Shown here in pieces: positions 24,000 through 35,644 of a stretch of DNA of 64,000 nt. This DNA is from Scleromitrula shiraiana. Taxonomy: Eukaryota; Ascomycota; Leotiomycetes; Helotiales; Sclerotiniaceae. The DNA lies in NCBI GenBank assembly GCA_028455995.1, contig JABELC010000009.1:62001-126000 (forward strand), read 5' to 3'. Within the stretch, counting starts at the first letter, position 1; every line of letters begins with the position of its first letter. The position numbers and the translations under genes are program-made. The notes below the pieces were generated by a model, which was given only the letters and a program-made list of their open reading frames with translations, made no database searches and was not told the origin of the DNA.

Positions 24000-25596
24000 A
24001 TAGACTACAAATTTTACAAATAGGGCTTAAGCGATATAGCATAGAGCAAGAAGTTAATTATCTCTCAGGAATTGTGAAAACTAAGTTATAAAGAAGTGAA
24101 GAGAGACTGGTAAATCACTATAAGGTTTACCATAAAGTTCATTCAAGTTGAGAAGGGAAGGTCCTTCAAGTTGACTTTTATTATCGAGTTCCTATAATCG
24201 TCCCAAATTCTTGTGGTAAATCATGCTGACATAAATCAAGACGGGTAAATATGACATAAAGCTCCCAAAAGTCTTGACTTCTGGAATATGCAGGAAAGAA
24301 GCGAAACGTGAATGCTATTGGAAGCTATTCTAGATATTAGCCTTGACTACTCGGTCAAATTAAAATTGAAGCACGCGCAAAATAAGCGAATCGCCTTAAA
24401 ATCAACGATTTTGTATAAAATACCTTTTATATCAATATAAATAAATCGATCAATTATTTATAAAATTATTTAAAATTTTAAATAGAAATTATTTTTATAT
24501 TGAAATATTTATTATTAAAATTTAAAGGTTAAATAATCATTTTAAAATTTATAATATTTAATTAAATATAAAGTAAAAATCATATGAAAATACGATATTT
24601 TTAACTTGATTTAAATCGAGTAAATTATTATATTAGGAAATAATGAAGATATATATGAATATATAGAAAAAAAAGCTTTTATTTAATATAAATATTATAT
24701 ATTAAAATGTAATATAATAGTCTTGAAAAGTCGAAGTTTTAAGGGTATTTTTAATTCTTTAAAATATTTAAAAATCTTAATAATTCATTTAAATCAAAAT
24801 TATATTAAATAACATTTTAATATAGTAATTATGAAAATATAAATTATCATATATAAAAATTTGAAATAATTTTAATGATTTTTAAAAATCGAAGTTATAA
24901 TAATGCTTAGTATTTGTAAATATTATATATACTTTTTTTAATTTTATTATATTATATTTTTTATATATTTTTAAGATATATAATAGTTATATCAAATATA
25001 AGTTTGTTTTTTATATATTTATATATATCTTTATTATTTTTTAATATAGTAATTTATTTAATTTAAATCAATTTAAAATTATAGTATTTTTATATGATTT
25101 TTATTTTATATTTAAATAAATATTATAAATTTTAAAATCATTGTTTAATCTTTAAATTTTAATAATAGATATTTTAATATAAAAGTAATCTATATTTAAT
25201 ATTTTAAATAATTTTATAAATAATTGATTGATTTATTTATATCGGCACAAAAGGTGATTTGTACAAAATCGTCGATTTTGAAGCGATTCGCTTATTTTGC
25301 GCGTGCTTCAATTTTAATTTGACCGAGTACTATCAAACGTCACAACTACTGATTTTCATGCTTCAGATGAATAACGATAACATTCAAGTGATAAAGACGC
25401 CACTCATCCCGAAGTATCTAGAGGGAAATTATGGGATAGATCTGAGTATAAAGATACCACCCACTGGCACAAAAGTATGCACAAACCATTCCGAGTCCAA
25501 ACGAAACCACTTGAACAAATACCGTGACCATAATTTACAGAAAGTCCTACTAGTAAACCCCACAGAATCCATTGACTTATACCCTCTTGTGTAACA
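24000..25596 (-). mobile_element. Possible copia-type LTR, split by a foldback element
   Basis: Read on the minus strand, a polypurine tract AATTTTGGGGGAGTG (25597-25611) is followed at once by TGTTACACAAGAGGG. This is the usual junction of a Ty1/copia polypurine tract with a 3' LTR that begins TG. The sequence then runs to 25330, is interrupted by the foldback element at 24348-25329, and continues to about 24000, where ...TACTTCA could be the CA end. That would make an LTR of about 600 b. No second LTR or intact pol gene is in view, so the call is inferential and the outer end is approximate. Confidence 0.4.
24348..25329. mobile_element. Foldback element with very long inverted repeats
   Basis: The ends are TA-CTCGGTCAAATTAAAAT on the left and its inverse ATTTTAATTTGACCGAG-TA on the right. 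The first 45 or so bases of the two arms are nearly identical, including AAGCACGCGCAAAATAAGCG. The pairing continues with scattered mismatches for roughly 350-400 b on each side, so most of the element could fold into one hairpin. The flanking TA fits a TA target duplication. The interior is extremely AT-rich. Mismatches between the arms are largely transitions, consistent with RIP. There is no coding text, so it would need a transposase supplied by another copy. Confidence 0.75.
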
Positions 25597-25611
25597 CTCC
25601 CCCAAAATTAA

Positions 25612-25627
25612 AGCAATCATCTCTATC
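25612..25627. other. Short link between polypurine tract and tandem array
   Basis: This is a few bases joining the tract described in the LTR entry to the tandem array. It holds nothing more. Confidence 0.3.
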
Positions 25628-26160
25628 ATCCAAACAATCCACCTCAAAACATATAAATATCTAATTCTATACAGATATTCAAAACTATCCACCTAAACAA
25701 TCCAGCTCAAACTTGAAACATGTAAATATCCAATTCTATACAGATATTCAAAACTATCAGCCTAAACAATCCAGCTTGAAACATATAAATATCCAATTCT
25801 ATACAGATATTCAAAACTATCCACCTAAAAAGTTCAGCTCAAAACATGTAAATACTTATATTTTACATAAACATTTAAAAGTATTCATTTAAACAATCTA
25901 AATCAAAACATGTAAATACTCATATTTTATATGAATATTTAAAAGTATTCACCTAGACAGTCCAGCTCAAAACATGTAAATATCCATATTTTATATAAAC
26001 ATTCAAGAGTATTCATCTAGACAATCCATCTCAAAACATGTAAATACCCATATTTTATATAAATATTCAAGAGTATTCACTTGAACAATCTAGCTCAAAA
26101 TATGTAAATACTCATATTTTATATAAACATTCAAAAGTATTCACCTAGACAATCCAGTTT
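25628..26160. repeat. Tandem array of about 64-bp units
   Basis: Eight full units and one partial unit repeat the pattern ACAATCCA-GCTCAAAACATGTAAATA followed by a TATA-rich part and AGTAT or ACTAT. Two subfamilies are seen. The first three units carry AATTCTATACAGATATTC, while the later ones carry CATATTTTATATAAACATTC. The array lies directly beside the polypurine tract and so would be in the 3' non-coding part of the inferred retroelement. Arrays in that position are known in some LTR elements, but the link here is inference. Confidence 0.7.
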
Positions 26161-27085
26161 AGTTCCGTTACGAATACATAAATATCCATCAGTCAATAAC
26201 TTAAGTACAGGGTTTGATGCCAACGTCTTTGGTAGATCTTATCATAATGGCTCCGGTTACATCATGATACACGTTTTCCACCGAATCAGTGAGCTCGGCC
26301 TTCGGCAGAGACACTCGCTGATGCAATAGTACGATTTTCAAGACGTTGAAAATATAAGTCCGAGTCTATCATATCATCTAATGGACAGAAATTGATGACA
26401 GCTTCAAACCAGATTCGCTATCGTTGTAAACCTATGTTATTCTCATACTTTAAGAGTGGATTTTGATTTAAACAATATAACCGGCTTGACTTCAAGTTAG
26501 AGCAAATTGGATACCGGGCTGTCACCTTCAAGTTCCCAAACACCTGTGCTTCAAGTTATTTCCCAATGAATGAGTACTCCCAATGAAAACAGCACATGTG
26601 ACCAAAGCCCTCCTGTTCCAGGAACAAGTACCTTTTTTCTACAGCAACGGAGTCTGGGCATCAAATATATATATACACTGCTAATTTCATCAAGAGAGGA
26701 GAGTCACGTCCGACATTCACAAGCCATCGATCAACCACTTCAATAGTTTACTCAAATAAACTAAAAAGAAAGCCTTCTCTGGACCCTTGGAGTTGCTATT
26801 CCCAGTAACCTCGCCTGCTACGGACGCAATTTCAACTATGCAAGAAACTCCATACCGTACCCAAAGCTCCTAAATTGATTGATTCGAAAATTTGCTGACG
26901 AAGTTAAATATCTTACCATCATGGGAGAGACAGAAGGCCAATCTAATCTAATCTAATCACAAGGTTTCACATCCCATTTCAGAAGCTCTAAGTGATTAAA
27001 AAAGCAAACAAACGGTACTGCTTCAACTTGATGTTTTAAAATGGTAGAAAGTTGAAACGTGTCTTACATTTCATTAATAGAACTC
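26161..27085. other. Degenerate sequence beside the tandem array
   Basis: There are no long frames. It may be the remains of the internal region of the inferred retroelement, but no reverse transcriptase or RNase H motif can be read. A short AATCT triplet repeat lies near 26940-26955. Confidence 0.3.
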
Positions 27086-27994
27086 TACGGTATCACCTAT
27101 TTAGGGATTTCTTGAATACTATTTAAAGAAGGAAATTTTCGTACTATAATTGAAATTTCAATTATACTATAAGTTAATTTTTAAGGAATGATTTTTTATT
27201 AATATAAATTCAATTTAGATTTTTAGATTTATTTTAGGTAATTATATAAAACTAGATTAATATAAAGTTTACATATAAAATTAATGTATTTTTATTTATA
27301 TTTATATACAAAATTGATATATTTTTGTTTATATTTATATATAAAATTAATATATTTTTATTTTTAAATATATTAATATATATTAATAATTGATATATTT
27401 CATTATTTTTTAATTTAATTAATATATCAAAGTTAATTTTGCATTTTTATTATTCTTAATATATTTAAGTTAATATTAATATATATTAAAAAGTAATATA
27501 AATATACTTTTAAATTTTATAGGAAATCATTTTTTTTAAAATGATAAAGTTGTTGATTTATAAAAAATGAAGTTTAAGTAAGTAAATTATTTAAAGAAAA
27601 TCGATTATATAGAAGTAATTATGGCTTTATAGTTTAAAATTATATTTATATAAATTAAATTGATAAAGGATTAGATAAATCTTTAATTAATAAAAATTTA
27701 TTAAAAATTAAATAGTAATCTTTATAATTTAAAATCAATGATAAGGCTATTTTAGGTATAGTTTTAAATTTATTGATGAATTTTAATCGAAGTTCATTTG
27801 AAATTAATTTTTAAATTTAAATTTGAAGATTAATTTATATTATATAAAATTCAATTTTTAGTTAATTACAAGTTTAATATATTAATATTTAAATTTTTAA
27901 TATATTTAAGCATTAAAATAATCGATTTCCTAAAGTCTATTCAGGGAATTCATTGAATTCTATTCAGGTGGCTCCTTGAATAGGTGATACCGTA
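27086..27994. mobile_element. AT-rich TIR element, copy 2 (RIP-like decay)
   Basis: Same element as at 19974-20828, in the same orientation. The left end is TACGGTATCACCTATTTAGG and the inverse of the right end is TACGGTATCACCTATTCAAG. It is 909 b against 855 b for copy 1; small indels and many C/T or G/A changes separate them. The ends are again flanked by TA. The shared interior starts with GGAAATTTTC and a palindrome AATTGAAATTTCAATT. It is non-coding. Confidence 0.75.
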
Positions 27995-28238
27995 GGGGAA
28001 TACAATATATTTCGCTCCGATCAGGATGAATGTCTTCATGAATTGTTTACTCATCGATCATCTTATTTGAAATACTATTTTTATTTCTTCTTCGTTTCAT
28101 CATCCATCAATCCAACTAAACCCTATGTATGCCTAAGGAAAAGAAACAGAAACAAATGCATGTCAATGACAATCATGCCTCAGCAATCCCTCCTTCTCAC
28201 TCCACGATATACACCAAGAACCCAAACCAAGAAATGAA

Positions 28239-31200
28239 TCATCCCAACCACTCCGTAACAACATCACCCTTCTTACTATTTCTTGCAGCCTGTCCCCACA
28301 AATTATACCTCCCCTGTGAAGTCCCCCCCAACCTCCTCGCCACCTCGTTTGCCTCGAAGATGGAGACTAATCTTCTCTTTGCCGGCTTCCCACCTACAAG
28401 TACATTCAAATTCCCATTCCCATTCCCGTTCCCATTTCCGCTCTCTCTCTCCCCAGTAATCTCATCACTATCCTCATCCCCTCTCTTCCTCTTCACACCT
28501 CCACTCCCATTCCCATCTTCCTTTTCCTTCTTCAACAACCTATCAACCCTCATACACTCCTCCCAAATCTCCCTCGCCTCCACCTTACTCTTCCCCCTAG
28601 CCTCTTTCATTCGCTTAGCACCTAGCGCGCTGAGAGTATAACTATGCATACTCTCGCGATTATACCGGAACACGTTGTCGATTGTTGGGGGACACGCGAG
28701 GAACGAGGATATGTATTTATCGTGGGCCATTTCGAGGGGTGTGCGACCGGTTGCTGATTCGCGAAGCAGGAGGGTGGGGTTACGTTCGAGGAGGAACTTG
28801 GTGATTAAGGTGAGGTCTTTTTTGATTGCCTGTGGGATTTTGTGGTTAGTTTTTTGGATTTGGATTTGGATTTGGATTGGAGAGGAGGTAAGAAATAGAA
28901 AAGAAAATACATACCACATGTAAAGGTAAATCACCCTCCCCATTAATCATTTCCAATTCTTCGCCAGTAGAATACCTCATCATAACCTCCAAATCAAATG
29001 GAGTTTCGTAATTGCGTGGTCCAGAAGCAGCCCTATTCAACCATAAACCCATTGGGGTGAGTGCACTTGGGTAATCGTTACATCTCTCCAACATCATTTC
29101 CTGGACATCTTTCTTTTCGAAAAGGTCAAGAAAATCCTCTAGCTTGTCAGAATCCTTTTCGACATCCTTCCAGTGCCGCTTGCGTTGGAAGAGAGTATGA
29201 ATGACATTTCTATTCTGCTTATCTCGAGAACGAGGTGATGCACCTCGGGATAGTAACTCTTTGATGATGGGAATGTTGAGTTTGAAGACGGCGACATGAA
29301 GAGGTGTAAAACCATCTGATGATTTTTGAGAAAGAACGGTTTCGGGAAGAACCGAAAGGAGATGCTTGATGAGATTGAGATGATTCGCTCGGCCTGCATT
29401 GTCTTGTATTTGTGGAACATGAAGAATTGCACAATGAAGTAGAAGATGATCTATTAGAAACATTAGAACTATCATGATGAAAGCATTGAGATAACTTACT
29501 GTCGGTATTCAACCACTTTCGAACTGTAGTCTCGAGACCCTTTCCAGACTGAAGCGATCGAATACGAAGATCATCCTTGTAAGTTTCGGCAAATTCCTTG
29601 TACAGTCTCATCGGTGCATCACTCATAAACCACTCAACAGATTCAATGTTGCCTCTTCCTAAAGCTCGAAGGAGAGGAGGTACTTTATCAGTATCTTGAT
29701 TGGCATTCAATGATACATCGGTTGGAGGCTGTGCCCAATCCTTCCTCTTCTTTCCACCAATCGTCAACCCTTCATAATATCTTGGCTTGGTTTTGATTTC
29801 CACACCACTTGACGCTGCAAGTCGAGACCATGGAACACCCGCACCAGAACATTTAATAATCTCGGCCAGCATACTTGTTCGACCAAGACTGATGGCTTCA
29901 TAGAAAACATCTTCAGCTATCGTGTAACATCGCTGATCTTCTTCATGTTTCACCAGAAGACCTTGCTGTTCTGTAGCGAGTTGAATTAAGAATTTCAACA
30001 TCTTCATGTCATCTTGTTTGACAGCATACATGAACAGATTCATTTGCGTGTTTGTCTGAGAACCTACTTTCTCATCAATCATTCTGTACGGTAGACAACC
30101 CCAGGTGATCAACTCCAAAGGAGTTTTGTCACTCTTAACAACATTAGAGACTTCTTCCAGACTATCGATCGTAAATTTGTCATTGACAAGCTCAGAGTAA
30201 ATCGCCGGCACATCATCAGGATCAATATTCATGTCATCGTCAGAATCATTTGCTGCAATTGCCCAACGCCTACGCTTCTTTTCCTTTGTATCCTCATTAT
30301 CGTATTGAGCAAGACAAATCTCAATAATCTTTCTAGCAAGACCATAATGACCACGAAGAATTGCTAGTGAGAATGGACTAAAGTTATCTTTGTCTTGGAC
30401 TGCGATCTGCAATGGCGCTCGTTCGAAAAAAGAATCCTGACCAGTAGTCGGTGAACCTACAACACTCACCCAGGGACGTAATGTAAGACTTTTGACAGCT
30501 TCGAAATCATTGTTCCAGACGGCTTCAAATAATCTCTTATAACCAATTACTTTCCAGTCGCTGGAATCAGGAATGCGGAATGTAAGATCTGTTTGATATG
30601 GCCTGGGTTCGTGGTTATAAGACCCCATATGGTTTTGATAATGAGGTTTTTGTTGCCTTAGAGAAACTCGCTCTGAATATAATTCGTCGAAAGTTTTCGC
30701 TCCACCCGAGATCAGTTTCTTTTCGACTCTTTCAAGCTCCTTGATAGCAACAGCTATGGCTATACGTGAATCCTTGTAATTTGCTATCTGTTCAGCTTTG
30801 TCTTTAATACTCTTTTGATAGCCTTCGCGTTTTGCCGTGTTGTAAACATATTCCCTTTGGTAATTACGCAAAGCACTCCAATATTCGTAAGAATCACGTG
30901 TCAGTCCATGAGTATAATAGGTCGCGTCCTTGAGAATCTCGGGAGCCACTGAATAAGCATGATACATAGGCTCTCTCCATTCACGAAGTGTCTTAAGCTT
31001 ATTTCGAACCACATCTAATGCCGTTTCAGGGGTCAGCCAATTATAGTTATATTGGTTGTCCGTGTTGAACGCTATGGTATAACCAGCGGGCGTCAAAGTA
31101 TTAGGATCTGCACCATGCTCAAGAAGATCTTCTGCTACAGATCCCATTTCCTTACAAATAGCTATGATGAGTGGGTGCGTGACCTCCGATCGAAAGTTGC

Positions 31201-33978
31201 CAAGATTTTGATCAGTCGTAATATTCTTAGCCCAAGTATTGAGAGCTATATAAACCTTTACCCAGTCTTCGAATGGAATCTGAGGTTTTGCTCCAAGTTT
31301 TAGAAGTTTGGATGCCAATTCGTCGTAACTATGCGCAATTGCGGTAGTTAACGGGGTTTCTGCTATTTGTTTTCTCCCGATCTTGTTGAGAATTCCCCGA
31401 GCTGTTGGGCCGTCATGTTCAAATAGGATATCCAGCAATTCACTGTTATCCTGAGCGACAATATGATGAAATACAGTGAAATGATGCATATCAGACTGAG
31501 CACAGGATGCGCTTAGCTTTAGGAGGAGTTTAATAACTTGTGTCGCTTGTTCCTGCGGTAATGCCATTGTGAGAAGCAAACTCATGATTGCACCCATGTG
31601 TCTAGTCGTGCCAGGTTCCACGAGTTTGACTGGAAGAAGAACATCTGCACCATAATCGGAAACAAGAAGTTGGATAGTCTCAAGGTGTCCATTGAGAATT
31701 GCAAGATGGAGTGGCGACAATCCGTAATCCCAAGCAATGACGTTAATATCGTACACATCGGGATCTTCCAAAGACTCCTCAAATATCTCTGCCTGAATGC
31801 TGGTTAGTTTGTGTATGATTTCCTAGAAAGATACTAACTTACGTCACTCTTTTCTTTCTCGCTATCTGCTTTGACCTTAACAAAACTTCCCATCGTCATA
31901 GAATCAGCAACTTCTTGCTCGGTATCAATCGTGATCTCGGTGGGAGACTCGGAGCCATTTTCCGATTCTTCAACATCAGGTTTGAAACCTGCTGCTTTTA
32001 TCTTAGCGTTTAGGCGGGCTTGTTGCTTTTCGTCCTCTTCTTCTTCATTGGCCAAACTCTTATCCATTAGGATACGAATCATTTCTGGATTTCCTCTTGC
32101 AGCAGCAATATGCAATGCTGTTCTACCATCGACTAGTCTAGAAATCATTCTTGCTCCATGATCCACAAGACACTTCACAATATCTGGGGTAGATACCATG
32201 ACTGCAAGGTGCAAAGGTGTACGTCCAGTGAAATCGCGACGATTGACATCAGCACCTTCCTGTGTACACCAACCTTGTACATGCTCAAGATCTCCATCAA
32301 CAATAGCTTGACAGAGACGTGCTGTATCACCGACATAGCTCATTGTTGTCCATTCATCATCATTGATGGGGTTAAAACTTCCAATTTCTTGGCGTCCTGG
32401 ATCGTCAACAATAAACTTAAGAGTACCAGAGACATTAGTTTTACTCTCTTTCTCGGCAATTTCGATTTCTTCATCTGTAGTCGGAATAGGACAATATCCA
32501 CAACAATCTTGAATGATATCTTCAGCAGTTCCAAAGAAGCATGGATGACGATGTAAGTACACCGTTCGGTCGTCTTGCTGATTCCACTCTGCATTAAGGA
32601 GAAGATCCTTGGCATACAACAAACGATCAATCTTTGCCGCAGTATATTTGGGTCCATAAGGAACAGTCATAGTATGATAATCAGCAATATCATCTTGCTC
32701 GACCCATTCAGCAACCTGGAGAATTTGTGTATCAGCATGTAGTCTAAAAAGTCCAAAGAATTTACACACATACCTCATCTTCTTCTCGATCTTTTAAGTT
32801 ACCATACAATCTGCGCTGGTTACGGAAGCCTCGATTTAATGCTGGTCTACCACGTTCCTTGCGACGTTGATCCATATAATTTTCACGGTCCTGTAATATT
32901 TACAGTCAACATTCGTCAATGCCAGAACAACGAAAGAAAAACTTACGGCTTGCTTTGGCAATTTCTCTAAAATCAACAACCTTGCAAGTCCCTCGGTTCG
33001 TCCAAATGAGCGTTCAAAAATGGTAGGATCGATCCTGGTACGATCCAACATTGGCCAATGAACTTCAAATCCTCTATGGCTGTATTTGCTCAGTCTGTTT
33101 TCGTAACTGGGCGATCTTCTGGTCAAATCAATAGTATTACATTGAGTAACAAATGCCCCGACTGCTCTTGGGCTCATATAAACCTGCTTTCCATCATATG
33201 CAGCGCAAGAACAATCCACATCGAAACCAGTGATGATCTGTGAGATAGAATCGTACAGTCTGAGAACGATTTGGACGTGACGAGTTGGGTACTGACTTGC
33301 AATTGTGATAGCATTCTTGGTACGGATAGTGGTGGTTTCATGGAGGATAGCGTCTTTGATCTTGGTTTCAATCTGCTTGATCTTCTCTAAACCTTCAGCT
33401 TCCGTAAGACCGTACAGAAAGAGATCAACGTCTGAAGCAGGAGCGAGATGTTCATGATAGTATTCTCTCATTGCTCTCTTACTACCGGACCATTTCTCTG
33501 GAAGCGGAAGAAGTGAAGTAGTTACAGCACTCCCAGCTGCCACGACATTGTTCCAATCCAAATCAGCCAATGAAGATTCGGAAAACAAATTGAAATTGGT
33601 CTGGAAATCTTTGATTGATCCGACAACAGCCGGTGAGTTGTTGGGTCTGCGATCATTGTCTTTCAATGGCATGATATACTTGTCTGCATCTTCCTTTGAC
33701 TCGCTTTTCAAATCTCGAGCACGAATCTTGAGCTCCGTCTCGTGACCAGCAAATATTGGAACAAGATTAACTGCTCCATCTTGGACCACTTCATGAGTTG
33801 GTTGTTGAGCAAAAACTTTGCGGAGTTCTGATTCATATGCTTTGTATGGTTCAACAATTGATGTGATGGATTTTGAGGGATTCTGGGAAAGATATGAAAT
33901 AAAGTCCTTGATAGGTGCTGGGATTGACGGAATTTCAATTGGAGCTGGAGGTTCAGGAAGAGATTGTTCAGATGACAT
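28239..33978 (-). CDS. Large ankyrin-repeat protein with nucleotidyltransferase-like N-terminal domain
   Basis: Six exons (32947-33978, 32774-32890, 31843-32715, 29500-31792, 28915-29450, 28239-28829) join in frame to 1813 residues. Residues 140-300 hold motifs of the nucleotidyltransferase (polymerase-beta) fold: AAGSAVTTSLLP (147-158), SDVDLFLYG (182-190) and a third acidic strand GFDVDCSC (251-258), followed by PSYENRLSKYSHRGFEV. Ankyrin repeats follow: TGRTPLHLAVMVSTPDIVKC and DGRTALHIAAARGNPEMIRI, then GLSPLHLAILNGHLETIQLL, and near the C-terminus DGFTPLHVAVFKLNIPII. The middle is helical and charged. The tail carries a KRKRGDED basic patch and an Asn-Gly run. There is no signal peptide. 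The enzymatic activity and partners are unknown. Similar ankyrin proteins with this front domain occur, to my knowledge, across ascomycetes and in some protists and giant viruses. Confidence 0.85.
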
Positions 33979-34675
33979 TGTTGATAATACTATAGTGGAT
34001 GAATCGGAAAAGATGAGATGTAAGAAATGGATAAAGAAAACGAGATATCATTTAGATATATATACAATACATTTTGTACTATCATATTCATTTCCAAATT
34101 GATGCTATACTATACTAATTTCATCAGTTTTCTAGCACGCGGTCGTGATCCTTACCAAAAACGACGTTGATGCCTAAACCTGTGACTGGCTGACAAGGAA
34201 TATCTAAGCAACAATCACGTGATTAACACGTGAGTCCCACAAAATCTCAATTTTACGCTATCAATACGAGGAACGTGCATTTTCTGCCTAATTTACCTGG
34301 AAATTGTCATCGATCACCAGTCATCATTCGTCGCAAATAAACTAATCAAATATCGAAATCTCTTGCATCATAGTATTCATCTCTTCCGATTACAATTGTA
34401 CTGCGTATTATTAATCATGTGATGAGAATGCAGTGGGTGCTTCAATTGGCTACCCATAGCTAACGCATCTCAAGTAAAAGAAGTTGGAGAGTATAGCTGC
34501 GTAGCTGCGTAGTTCTAGTTGGTGTGTTACATACGGTGTTTAGGTCATCCAGGAGGAAGATCGTCAACGGAGCGATATACCACATATATACCACCCGCGC
34601 TGCGAATCAATAAACATGCACAAGTGGCATATCAATCAGTCGCCTGATAGTTGCTCTAGGGGCTCAGATTTCACA
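33979..34675. promoter_or_regulatory. Upstream region of the ankyrin gene with CACGTG sites
   Basis: ATCACGTGAT at 34214-34223 and CACGTG at 34227-34232 lie about 240 b before the ankyrin gene start. CACGTG is the core bound by bHLH factors such as Cbf1 and Pho4 types; use here is inference. No gene is seen in this stretch. Confidence 0.3.
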
Positions 34676-34939
34676 ATGAAATCACTTCTCAATGGAAAAG
34701 AGCGAGATGCAGATGAATAGGCTCAACTATTTGCCCAAGCAAATCCAAGATTTAAATTCCCAGGGGTTGTAGCTATTCCCGGTTCTAGATTCTCGGTTCC
34801 TGAAGCAATTTGGGAAGGTGGTTCTGATGATGGGTTCTTTGTGATGAGAGACATGAAATTTGAAAGGCAACATTACTTGTTGAAAAATACGATAAATACT
34901 AAAAATCTTCATTTCTTTACTATCTTCATGGATAAATAG
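34676..34939 (+). pseudogene. Small protein-like frame with one internal stop
   Basis: An ATG opens a frame of 88 codons broken only by a TAG at 34718-34720. The text after the stop (FAQANPRFKFPGVVAIPGS, then GFFVMRDMKFERQHYLL) looks protein-like rather than random. CAG to TAG is the kind of change RIP produces. I do not recognise the family. Chance cannot be excluded. Confidence 0.3.
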
Positions 34940-35644
34940 CAGTTTTACATATAAGGAGGAAATGTGAGACTAGGTTGCGAAATTAATCTTCAACTGCGCC
35001 GTCAGTCGGGAGAATGACACAGTAGGCTAGCGAAGTAATTCTACAAATTCCACAAGGAAGTTTTCAAATGTATGTTTTGGCAATCGATGCAAGAAAAGCT
35101 CATCTACCCGGGCAGCGCTTAGCCAACTGCAGCATAGTATAGCGATTATCCGCTCAAGGGTGGTTTATTTTAGCAAGGAAAGTGAGTGGACAGCAACCTG
35201 TCTGTTCTTTCTCTTAACTTCTCGACGTATGTTTTTCCCTTTGTAATCAAGTTCTCCCAATAAAAGTGATAACTTTTAATTGACAGTTGACTAGCGCTAT
35301 ACTGTATAACTCAAGCAAGCAAAACATGTTCCAATATGTTCATTTATCATAGTTTTTTATGTCCCGAACTTCCACATAAATCATATCATTATCAGAAAGG
35401 AGAAACAGGTATCCAGCTGCTCTTCCTTCCAACCTTCCATCTACCCATTCATCGAATTATCTATATATAAGCCATTCCAGTTACCCAACTATAATCAAAG
35501 AAAGGTAGCCGCACTCTATCTTCTCCCACCTCCTTTGGTATTGCTTATTGTCCCATTATTTTTTTCAAAACTTCCTATGCATATCAAAGGTTTATTTATC
35601 CCTCTCCTCAGCCTTGATCCTCATTTCCCTCTCCACCTCTGGTC
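34940..35644. other. Intergenic stretch
   Basis: Nothing firm is seen. The right part should be 3' UTR of the minus-strand membrane protein gene that ends at 35645. Confidence 0.35.

Noticed and set aside
28129..28641. 170-codon plus-strand frame rich in Pro/Phe/Ser
   Set aside because: It is antisense to the last exon of the ankyrin gene and mirrors its Asn-Gly hexanucleotide repeat.
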